A stretch of DNA of 45,417 bases from Roseburia_D sp964388945 (GTDB lineage Bacteria; Bacillota; Clostridia; Lachnospirales; Lachnospiraceae). Each line of letters starts with the position of its first letter. Positions within the stretch are counted from its first letter, which is position 1. Location: assembly GCA_964388945.1 (NCBI GenBank), contig CAYMCM010000012.1:1-45417 (forward strand), read 5' to 3'. This document shows, piece after piece, positions 1 to 8,000 of this stretch. The notes beneath the pieces are model-generated. The model was not told the DNA's origin, did no database searches, and was given only the letters and a program-made list of their open reading frames with translations. The translations under genes and the position numbers were made by a program.

Positions 1-49
1 GGCATGTTCGGGACTTTCACCCGTTAGAGCGCGCCCATGGCGCGCAAAC
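1..49 (-). mobile_element. 5' end of a class C group II intron (partial)
   Basis: Read on the minus strand from base 49, this stretch starts GTTTGCG and forms a hairpin with a 7-bp stem (GCGCGCC, loop ATG, GGCGCGC; bases 29-45). It continues with CTCTAACGGGTGAAAGTCCC and ends GAACATGCC. The arrangement closely resembles, from memory, the start of domain I of the Oceanobacillus iheyensis group IIC intron (a GUGUG start, a CAUGGGUGC stem, then GGGUGAGAGUCCCGAAC). Class C introns are known to insert just downstream of rho-independent terminators, and this sequence begins immediately after the T-run of the groEL terminator. The rest of the intron, including any reverse transcriptase, would lie outside the window. 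Sequence and placement are seen; the identity is inference from family knowledge. Confidence 0.7.
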
Positions 50-50
50 T

Positions 51-84
51 AAAAAAGAGGTATCCGCACATTGCAGATACCTCT
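51..84 (-). terminator. groEL rho-independent terminator
   Basis: On the minus strand a 9-bp stem (AGAGGTATC pairing with GATACCTCT, bases 56-64 and 76-84), with a further GCA/TGC pairing near the loop, is followed directly by six T residues (bases 56-51). It lies 21 bases after the groEL stop codon and ends the groESL transcript. Confidence 0.9.
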
Positions 85-105
85 GTATATCATGGAATTT
101 TCGGA

Positions 106-1731
106 TTACATCATACCCATTCCAGGGTTTCCGCCTGCCGGCATTGCCGGAGCATCTTCTTTGATATTTGCAACTGCAGATTCTGTGGTAAGCAGTGTAG
201 ATGCTACGGAAGTTGCATTCTGCAATGCACTTCTTGTAACCTTAACCGGATCAAGGATACCTGCTTCTACCATGTCCACATACTCTTCTGTTGCTGCGTT
301 AAATCCAAATCCTTCTTTGGATTCTTTTACTTTATTGATGATGACTGCACCTTCCAGACCAGCGTTTGCCACAATGTAGTAAAGCGGAGCTTCAAGTGCC
401 TTTAAGATAACCTTTGCACCGGTCTTTTCATCACCTTCAAGTGTATCAGCAAGTGCAGAAACTGCCTTCGTTGCATGGATATATGCAGAACCGCCGCCTG
501 CGATGATGCCTTCTTCTACGGCTGCTCTGGTTGCATTCAATGCATCTTCCATACGAAGCTTTGCTTCTTTCATTTCAGTTTCAGTTGCTGCACCTACACG
601 GATCACAGCTACGCCGCCTGCCAGTTTTGCAAGTCTTTCCTGTAATTTTTCTTTGTCAAATTCAGATGTTGTCTCTTCGATCTGTGCACGGATCTGACCG
701 ATTCTGCCCTGAATTGCTTCTTTGTCGCCTTCACCGTCAACAATAACTGTATTTTCTTTCTGAACCTTAACAGATTTCGCACGTCCAAGCTGATCGAGTG
801 TCGTTTCTTTTAAGTCAAGACCAAGTTCATCAGAAATTACCTGACCACCGGTAAGGATTGCAATGTCTTCAAGCATTGCTTTTCTTCTGTCACCGTAGCC
901 CGGAGCTTTCACAGCTACTACGTTGAATGTTCCGCGCAGTTTGTTTACGATAAGTGTGGTGAGTGCTTCGCCTTCTACGTCTTCTGCGATGATAAGAAGT
1001 TTCGCACCGGACTGTACCACCTGCTCCAGTAACGGAAGGATTTCCTGAATATTGGAGATCTTCTTATCTGTGATCAAGATGTACGGATCATCTAAAACTG
1101 CTTCCATCTTATCCATATCTGTGCACATATATGCAGAAATATAACCACGGTCAAACTGCATACCTTCTACCAGGTCAAGCTCTGTCTGCATGGTCTTGCT
1201 TTCCTCGATCGTGATAACACCATCGTTAGAAACCTTTTCCATCGCATCTGCCACCATATTTCCTACGGTCTCATCTCCGGCAGAAATAGATGCAACTTTT
1301 GCGATCTGGTCTTTACCGTTTACCTTTGCGGACATAGCCTTGATAGCTTTTACAGCTTCATCGGTAGCTTTCTTCATACCACGTCTTAAAACGATCGGAT
1401 TTGCGCCTGCTTCCAGGTTCTTCATGCCTTCCTGAACCATTGCCTGTGTCAGAACAGTTGCTGTTGTAGTACCATCACCTGCAACATCATTTGTCTTTGT
1501 TGCAACTTCTTTTACAAGCTGTGCACCCATATTTTCGAATGCATCTTCTAACTCGATCTCTTTTGCAATGGTAACACCATCATTTGTGATGAGCGGAGCA
1601 CCGTAGGATTTATCAAGAACTACGTTTCTTCCTTTCGGTCCTAATGTTACTCTTACGGTATTTGCCAGTTTATCTACACCTGCACCTAAAGCTGATCTTG
1701 CTTCTGTGCCATATTTAATTTCTTTTGCCAT
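106..1731 (-). CDS. groEL: Chaperonin GroEL (60 kDa)
   Basis: This is the large subunit of the cytoplasmic GroEL-GroES folding chamber, a 14-mer that encloses unfolded proteins and releases them in ATP-driven cycles. The 541-residue product has the family's usual length. It shows the N-terminal MAKEIKYG start, the nucleotide-binding stretches VTLGPKGRN and GDGTTTATVL, and the Gly/Met-rich tail ending GGNPGMGMM. The start at 1731 is chosen over an in-frame upstream ATG (1746) because GGAGG sits 8 bases before it and the MAKEI start is conserved. It follows groES by 43 bases in the same operon, under CIRCE/HrcA-type control. Identification is secure. Confidence 0.98.
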   Translation of the reverse strand: MAKEIKYGTEARSALGAGVDKLANTVRVTLGPKGRNVVLDKSYGAPLITNDGVTIAKEIELEDAFENMGAQLVKEVATKTNDVAGDGTTTATVLTQAMVQEGMKNLEAGANPIVLRRGMKKATDEAVKAIKAMSAKVNGKDQIAKVASISAGDETVGNMVADAMEKVSNDGVITIEESKTMQTELDLVEGMQFDRGYISAYMCTDMDKMEAVLDDPYILITDKKISNIQEILPLLEQVVQSGAKLLIIAEDVEGEALTTLIVNKLRGTFNVVAVKAPGYGDRRKAMLEDIAILTGGQVISDELGLDLKETTLDQLGRAKSVKVQKENTVIVDGEGDKEAIQGRIGQIRAQIEETTSEFDKEKLQERLAKLAGGVAVIRVGAATETEMKEAKLRMEDALNATRAAVEEGIIAGGGSAYIHATKAVSALADTLEGDEKTGAKVILKALEAPLYYIVANAGLEGAVIINKVKESKEGFGFNAATEEYVDMVEAGILDPVKVTRSALQNATSVASTLLTTESAVANIKEDAPAMPAGGNPGMGMM

Positions 1732-1774
1732 GATATCTGCCTCCAATTATTTTTATCTTGTTTTTTTATTTTCC

Positions 1775-2059
1775 TTATTCAACAACTGCGAGAATGTCAC
1801 TCTGTCTTACGATGATATATTCATTTCCATCCAGTTTTACTTCTGTTCCTGCATATTTTGAATAGATGACTTTCTGTCCTTCTTTGACCTGCATGGTAAC
1901 TTCTTTTCCATCTACCACTCCGCCGGGACCTACTGCAACTACTTCCGCTTCCTGCGGTTTTTCCTGTGCTGCACTGGTAAGAATAATTCCTGATTTTGTT
2001 GTTTCCTCTGCTTCAAGCTGTTTTAATACAACTCTGTCTCCTAATGGTACTAATTTCAT
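1775..2059 (-). CDS. groES: Co-chaperonin GroES (10 kDa)
   Basis: GroES caps the GroEL ring as a heptameric lid. The 94-residue product begins MKLVPLGDRVVLK and contains the mobile-loop region (ETTKSGIIL) and the typical VVAVGPG stretch, all at standard positions and length. An AAGGAGG ribosome binding site lies just upstream of the ATG. It is the first gene of the groES-groEL operon and is preceded by a CIRCE operator and a good sigma-A promoter, so heat-shock derepression by HrcA is expected. hrcA itself is not in the window. Confidence 0.98.
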   Translation of the reverse strand: MKLVPLGDRVVLKQLEAEETTKSGIILTSAAQEKPQEAEVVAVGPGGVVDGKEVTMQVKEGQKVIYSKYAGTEVKLDGNEYIIVRQSDILAVVE

Positions 2060-2107
2060 TTTTATTCCTCCTTAATTTCCAGTCTGTTTTCTATCGTTTT
2101 GGTGTTA

Positions 2108-2134
2108 TTAGCACTCGTTTCGTTTGAGTGCTAA
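2108..2134. promoter_or_regulatory. CIRCE operator (HrcA binding site)
   Basis: A perfect match to the CIRCE consensus: TTAGCACTC (2108-2116), a 9-base spacer, and GAGTGCTAA (2126-2134). It sits between the groES promoter and the groES start, the normal place for HrcA repression of groESL. Confidence 0.97.
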
Positions 2135-2146
2135 CTGATAATTCAT

Positions 2147-2175
2147 ATATTATGATTTTCACTTCCAATGTGCAA
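2147..2175 (-). promoter_or_regulatory. groESL sigma-A promoter
   Basis: On the minus strand TTGCAC (-35, bases 2175-2170) and TAATAT (-10, bases 2152-2147) are separated by exactly 17 bases. CIRCE begins 12 bases downstream of the -10, overlapping or just following the expected transcription start, so HrcA binding would block initiation. Confidence 0.8.
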
Positions 2176-2282
2176 CTAGATGTTTTTTTCATTTTTTAGT
2201 ATTTTTCTTCTGTTTTCTTTTGTTTTCTTGTGTTTTTCTCTTGTTTTCTCACTTTTTTCATTTTTATAATTATTTTATATTT
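2176..2282 (-). other. A/G-rich tract upstream of the groESL promoter
   Basis: About 100 bases that are almost all A and G on the minus strand, with repeated AGAAAACA-like units, lie between the 3' end of the HAD gene and the -35 element of groESL. No hairpin terminator for the HAD gene is visible here. The tract may act as an UP element or as curved DNA (inference). Confidence 0.5.
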
Positions 2283-3065
2283 TTACCGGATCAGCCCATA
2301 ATGCAGCAGCCCCTGATAGATGCCATCTTCCTTTAAATCTGCCGTCACATACTCTGCTGCCTCTTTTGCTTCCTTTGTTCCATTCCCCATCGCTATGCCA
2401 TGCGCAACATAACGAAGCATATCCAGATCATTCACACTGTCTCCGAATGCATAGGTATCCTCCGGTGCAATAGAAAAAAGCTCACACGCTTTTTGAATGC
2501 CGGAAGCCTTACTGTATCCTTTCGGCACGAACTCTGCAACCGGGGCGGCATGAATCAGTATCTCATAATCCTCTTTCAGTTCCGCAACCGCCTTCTGGTA
2601 TGTATCATCCGGCAATACACAGGAAAATTTCGATACTTCCCATTTTCCTTCATTTCCGGTGATTGGAAGCAGCCGTTTTCCAATCTCTTTGCGAATCCGG
2701 TTCGGATAATCATCTCCCGCAAATTCCGCTTCATCCAGATACAGGTTCGTTTTTCCTTCCATGACTACCGGCATATGACAGGAACGAAAAATGGAAAGTA
2801 CCCGTTTTACTTCCTTTTCTTCTATCTTCTTATAAAAAAGTTCTTTTCCCTGCTCTTCAATATATGTCCCGCATCCTGCGATAATACCATCAAATCCCAG
2901 ATCCAGAAGCGCCTTTGCCTGAATAAAGGCACGTGTCCTTCCACTGCAGATAAATGTCAGATGCCCATTCTCCCGCAGCACCTTTATTGCTTTTTTTGTA
3001 CTCTCCGGAATCCACATATGTTCATCCCAGATCGTTCCGTCTATGTCAAAAAATACTGCTTTCAT
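2283..3065 (-). CDS. Cof-type HAD-IIB family phosphatase
   Basis: A 260-residue member of the haloacid dehalogenase superfamily, subclass IIB (Cof/YbiV type), whose members dephosphorylate small sugar or cofactor phosphates in the cytoplasm. Motif I is FFDIDGTIW near residue 5, motif II is CSGRT near residue 40, and motif IV is FGDSVNDLDML near residue 205, with the C2-type cap between. The substrate cannot be told from sequence. Its ATG overlaps the stop codon of the upstream glycosidase remnant as ATGA, which suggests it was once the second gene of a sugar-related operon. No clear terminator follows it. Confidence 0.9.
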   Translation of the reverse strand: MKAVFFDIDGTIWDEHMWIPESTKKAIKVLRENGHLTFICSGRTRAFIQAKALLDLGFDGIIAGCGTYIEEQGKELFYKKIEEKEVKRVLSIFRSCHMPVVMEGKTNLYLDEAEFAGDDYPNRIRKEIGKRLLPITGNEGKWEVSKFSCVLPDDTYQKAVAELKEDYEILIHAAPVAEFVPKGYSKASGIQKACELFSIAPEDTYAFGDSVNDLDMLRYVAHGIAMGNGTKEAKEAAEYVTADLKEDGIYQGLLHYGLIR

Positions 3066-3382
3066 CTTTCTTCTCCTGTTTGTTCCATCTCTAGTTTTTT
3101 CTCAACAATACGCACCACCGAGGCATCGATCCTTTCTTCGGAAATGCTTCCGTTTCGCACTGCTTCAAGTACACCCTGTTTTAGTTCATCCAGTGTTTTA
3201 TCCGTATAGGAAAATCCTTTATGCGTGTCACCTGCCGCAGCTCCATGCCCCGGAAAATGTTTATAGCAGCCATATACGCCCTGATCCTGCAAGTTCTGCC
3301 CTACGATCAATGACAGTTCCGATACTTTTTGCGCATCTGAACCAAAAGAACGCTGTTTTACCACTGTATTTTCCGGATTTAT
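3062..3382 (-). pseudogene. Remnant of GH3 beta-N-acetylhexosaminidase (NagZ-like)
   Basis: About 100 residues with pieces of a glycoside hydrolase family 3 protein: NPENTVV and KQRSFGSD, then YKHFPGHG followed by DTHKG, which is the substrate-pocket signature of NagZ-type enzymes, then a C-terminal NGSISEERIDASVVRIVEKK segment. The N-terminal half of the barrel is missing. After LDELKQG the sequence jumps straight to the C-terminal helix, losing the stretch that should carry the catalytic Asp (usually in a DDLSM-like motif). Recognisable homology continues a few codons upstream of the first possible start (GTG at 3364) and then meets a stop (3400-3398). Intact relatives exceed 330 residues, so this is a decayed gene. 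Its stop overlaps the next start by 4 bases. Confidence 0.85.
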
Positions 3383-3468
3383 TGTAACACAGTAATTTCA
3401 GCAGAACAATTTAAATTTTTATACTTCACATTTTTTCAATAATCTTTGACTTATCTAACTAACGCAAT

Positions 3469-3511
3469 AAAAAGCCCGCTATCACAAAATCTCTCATGAT
3501 AACGGACTTTT
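3469..3511 (-). terminator. gltBD rho-independent terminator
   Basis: On the minus strand a stem of about 15 bp (bases 3497-3511 with 3470-3484, including two G-U pairs) encloses a 12-base loop and runs into TTTTT at 3473-3469. It lies 47 bases after the gltD stop. Confidence 0.85.
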
Positions 3512-3557
3512 CCATATCTTCCAGGCTATATAAAACATACCCGGTTTTCATTTAATT

Positions 3558-5051
3558 TTACTGCACCGACAGATAAGAGTACCCCATCAGGCTTTCATCT
3601 ACTTCTCTTGCTGCCTCTCTGCCCTCACGGATTGCCCATACGACCAGAGACTGCCCTCTGTGCATATCGCCAGCCGTGTATACATTCGGTACATTCGTTG
3701 CATATTTTCCTTCTGCGGTCGCCACATTCGTGCGCTGATTCAATTCCACGCCAAAGGCATCCGCCACATATTTCTGTGTACCGAGAAATCCTGCTGCGAT
3801 CAGTACCAGATCCGCTTCCATCTTGCTCTCGGAGCCAGGTACTTCCACCATCTGCATTCTTCCGGTCTTTTCATCTTTTTTGCTTTCAAGCTTTACAACT
3901 TTAAGTCCAGAGAGATTTCCGTTTTTATCCTTTAAGAACTCTTTCACCGTTGTTGTATAGACACGCGGATCTTGTCCAAATACCGCAATCGCCTCTTCCT
4001 GACCATAGTCTGTCTTGCAGACCTTCGGCCATTCCGGCCACGGATTATTCTCTGCACGCGTATCCGGTGCTTTCGGCATCATCTCAAGCTGTGTCACCGA
4101 AGCCGCGCCATGACGGATACAGGTTCCGACACAATCGTTTCCGGTGTCACCGCCGCCAATGATCACAACCTTTTTGCCTTTTGCTGAAACGTATTTATTA
4201 TCTTTCAGGCCAGAATCCAAAAGGCTTTTTGTCGTTGCCGACAGAAAATCCACTGCAAAGTAAATGCCCTTCGCATCTCTGCCCGGCGCATTGATGTCTC
4301 TCGGATTCTTTGCACCGCAGGCTAAGATCACACGGTCATACTCTTTTAAAAGTTTTGCCGGTTTTACGTTTTTTCCGATGTCCGCACCGGTTACAAACTC
4401 AATGCCTTCTTCTTTCATAACGTTGATCTTCCGGTCGATGATTTCTTTTTGCAGCTTCATATTCGGAATACCGTACATCAAAAGTCCGCCCACACGGTCG
4501 TCACGTTCAAATACCGTCACCTGATGGCCGCGCTTATTTAACTGGTCTGCCGCCGCAAGTCCTGCAGGCCCGGAGCCTACCACTGCAACCTTCTTTCCTG
4601 TACGCACTTTCGGTGGTTTTGCTGCCGCATAGCCCTGTTCATAAGCATTTTCAATGATCCCATGTTCATTTTCCTTAACCGAAACAGCGTCTCCCCAATG
4701 TCCGCAGGTACATGCCGCCTCGCAGAGCGCCGGGCATACCCTTGACGTAAATTCCGGAAAGTTGTTGGTTTTCTTTAAACGGTTATATGCCTGTTCCCAG
4801 TTACCGCTGTATACCAGATCATTCCACTCCGGAACAAGATTGTGAAGCGGGCAGCCGGATACCATCCCTGCAATCATCTCCCCGGACTGGCAGAACGGAA
4901 CGCCGCAGTTCATGCAGCGTGCGCCCTGTTTTTGCTGTTCTTCCTTCGAGAGAGGCATATGGAACTCATTAAAATTCTTAATACGCTCTTTTGGTGAAAC
5001 CGCCTTTGCTGTTTCTCTCTCATAATCCATAAATCCTGTTGGTTTTCCCAT
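3558..5051 (-). CDS. gltD: Glutamate synthase (NADPH) small subunit GltD
   Basis: The beta subunit of GOGAT feeds electrons from NADPH through FAD and [4Fe-4S] clusters to GltB. The 497-residue protein begins with the Cys-rich cluster-binding domain (CMNCGVPFC near residue 45, and GCPLHNLVP and CPALCEAACTCG further on). It then has an FAD-binding Rossmann motif (VVGSGPAGLAAADQL near residue 155) and an NADPH-binding motif (VIIGGGDTGNDC near residue 295). It ends with the AGD...VVWAIREGREAA signature. Start supported by AGGAGGGG upstream. It follows gltB by 15 bases and is the last gene of the operon before a strong terminator. Confidence 0.97.
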   Translation of the reverse strand: MGKPTGFMDYERETAKAVSPKERIKNFNEFHMPLSKEEQQKQGARCMNCGVPFCQSGEMIAGMVSGCPLHNLVPEWNDLVYSGNWEQAYNRLKKTNNFPEFTSRVCPALCEAACTCGHWGDAVSVKENEHGIIENAYEQGYAAAKPPKVRTGKKVAVVGSGPAGLAAADQLNKRGHQVTVFERDDRVGGLLMYGIPNMKLQKEIIDRKINVMKEEGIEFVTGADIGKNVKPAKLLKEYDRVILACGAKNPRDINAPGRDAKGIYFAVDFLSATTKSLLDSGLKDNKYVSAKGKKVVIIGGGDTGNDCVGTCIRHGAASVTQLEMMPKAPDTRAENNPWPEWPKVCKTDYGQEEAIAVFGQDPRVYTTTVKEFLKDKNGNLSGLKVVKLESKKDEKTGRMQMVEVPGSESKMEADLVLIAAGFLGTQKYVADAFGVELNQRTNVATAEGKYATNVPNVYTAGDMHRGQSLVVWAIREGREAAREVDESLMGYSYLSVQ

Positions 5052-5066
5052 CTTTGCGTCCCCTCC

Positions 5067-8000
5067 TTAATTCTTCATATTTGCATAAAATGCTTCAATC
5101 TGTGCCTGTTCGGAAGAAAGACCTTTTTCTTCCATCTGGACGATCGCCATCATCATACGGTTATAGTCATACGGAATGATCTTTTTAAATTTCGGTAAAT
5201 ACACACTGAAGTTATCCAGAATTTCTTTTCCTTTTTCGGAATTTGTCAGTGCGACATGTTCTTTGATCATATCTTTTAATTCCATAACATCATATTTGGA
5301 TGTCACTTCTTCGGAAAATACCATTTCTTTATTCATGCGGGTATAAAGATCATTGTCCTCATCCAGCACATACGCAATACCGCCGCTCATACCTGCCGCA
5401 AAGTTCTTTCCGGTCTTTCCAAGAACGACCACACGCCCGCCGGTCATATATTCACATCCATGATCACCGACACCTTCTACGACTGCAGTCGCGCCTGAGT
5501 TACGCACACAGAAGCGTTCCCCTGCAACACCATTAATAAATGCCTTACCACTGGTCGCACCATAAAGGGCTACGTTTCCGATCACAATGTTTTCATCTTT
5601 TTTAAATTTAACACCTGCCGGAGGATATACCACAAGTTTTCCGCCGGATAAGCCTTTTCCAAAGTAATCATTGCTGTCACCGACCAGTTCCAGTGTCAGC
5701 CCCTTCGGGATAAAAGCTCCAAAGCTCTGACCGCCCGCACCAGTACATTTAATAATGAAAGTATCCTCTGCCAGCTTGTCATCATAACGTTTTGTGATCT
5801 CAGAGCCGAAGATCGTACCGAACGAACGGTCTGTGTTGGTCACTTCCACGTCAATGCTGCGTTTTTCTCCTCTTTCCAGTGCGCCCGCAAGCTGTTTTAA
5901 AAGCACCTTTTCATCCTTAGTCTTTTCAAGTTCAAAATCATAGACCTGTTTCGGATCAAACGTCACCTTCTTCTTTGCGTCCGCAAACGGGTTATTTAAG
6001 ATCTTGGACAGATCAATCTCTTTCTCATGTCCGGTCAGATCCTCACGAACCTTTAACAGATCACTTCTTCCGACCATCTCATCTACAGTACGGAATCCCA
6101 GTTTTGCCATATATTCACGCAGTTCTTCCGCGATAAAACGCATAAAGTTTTCAACGTATTCCGGCTTTCCTGCAAAACGTTTCCGCAGTTCCGGATTCTG
6201 TGTCGCGATACCTGCCGGACATGTATCCAGATTGCAGACACGCATCATTACACAGCCCATTGTTACAAGCGGTGCTGTCGCAAAACCAAATTCCTCCGCG
6301 CCAAGCAGTGCTGCGATCGCAACGTCACGTCCGCTCATCAGCTTACCGTCAGTTTCGATACGCACCTTATTGCGCAATCCGTTCATGATCAGTGTCTGAT
6401 GTGTCTCAGAAAGTCCAAGCTCCCACGGAAGTCCCGCATTGTGAATGGAACTCTGCGGAGCCGCACCGGTACCGCCATCATAACCGGAAATCAGTACAAC
6501 CTGTGCTCCTGCCTTTGCAACACCTGCCGCTACCGTACCGACACCTGCCTCAGATACCAGTTTTACGGAAATCCGCGCATCACGGTTTGAATTTTTCAGA
6601 TCGTAGATCAACTGCTCTAAATCTTCGATCGAGTAAATATCATGATGCGGTGGTGGGGAGATCAGCGATACGCCCGGTGTAGACAGTCTGGTCTTTGCGA
6701 TCCACGGATATACTTTTTTGCCCGGAAGATGTCCGCCTTCTCCAGGTTTTGCTCCCTGAGCCATCTTAATCTGGATTTCTTCTGCGCTTACCAGATAACG
6801 GCTGGTCACGCCAAAACGTCCGGAAGCCACCTGCTTGATCGCAGAACAGCGGTCCAGTCTGCTGTTTTTGCTTGCGATACGATCCGGATCTTCCCCACCT
6901 TCTCCGGTATTAGATTTACCATGGAGACGATTCATCGCGATCGCCAGTGTCTCATGCGCCTCTTTTGAAATAGAACCATAGGACATTGCGCCTGTCTTGA
7001 ATCTGGTCACGATTGAATCCACACTTTCTACTTCTTCCAACGGAACACCTTTCTTCGGATAGTTAAAATCCATCAACCCACGGACATTCATATGCCGTTC
7101 TTCGCTGTCCACCAGTTCGGTATACTGCTTAAACATCTTATAATCCCCGCGCTTTGTAGACTGCTGCAGCAAATGGATCGTCTGCGGATTGTAAATATGC
7201 TTGGCACTTCCGCTTCTCATCTTATGACGTCCCACACTGTCTAACGTAAGATCGGTTTCCAGTCCGAGCGGATCATATGCTTCCGAATGCAGTGCATTTA
7301 CGTTGTTCTGAATATCCTCCAGCGTGATTCCACCAATACGGCTCACTGTGTTTGTGAAATATTTATCAATCACATCCTTGTCAATACCGATCGCCTCAAA
7401 GATCTTCGATCCCTGATAGGATTGGATCGTAGAAATACCCATCTTGGATGCGATCTTTACAATACCGGTCATAACTGCATTGTTGTAATCATCGATTGCC
7501 GCATAATAATCCTTGTCCAGCATATGCTCATCTACCAACTCTTTTACGGTGTCCTGAGCCAGATATGGGTTGATCGCACAAGCTCCATAGCCTAACAACG
7601 TTGCAAAATGATGTACCTCTCTCGGTTCCCCGGACTCTAAGATCATCGCAACTGCGGTTCTCTTCTTTGTGCTTACGAGATGCTGCTGCAACGCAGATAC
7701 AGCAAGCAGGGAAGGAATCGGCACATGATTCTCGTCCACGCCTCTGTCAGACAGGATTAAAATATTCGCTCCGTCACGATACGCACGGTCTGCTTCTACG
7801 AACAGATGATCGATCGCTTTTTCAAGGCTCGTGTTCTTGTAATATATAATAGGAAGAACTACAACTTTAAATCCTTCTACTTTCATTGATTTGATCTTCA
7901 TCAGATCAGTATTGGTCAGAATCGGGTTATTGACCTTTAATACCTGGCAGTTGATCGGCTTTTCTTCGAGCAGGTTTCCATCCTCACCGATATAAACAGT

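Noticed and set aside
2196..2261. A 21-codon Lys-rich minus-strand frame (begins MKKVRKQEK) upstream of groES
   Set aside because: No ribosome binding site, sits in a low-complexity A/G tract, and lies upstream of the groESL promoter; most likely chance.
2400..3209. 269-residue plus-strand frame opposite the Cof-type HAD gene
   Set aside because: Antisense to a clear gene, Cys/Phe/His-rich composition, no recognisable domain or ribosome binding site.
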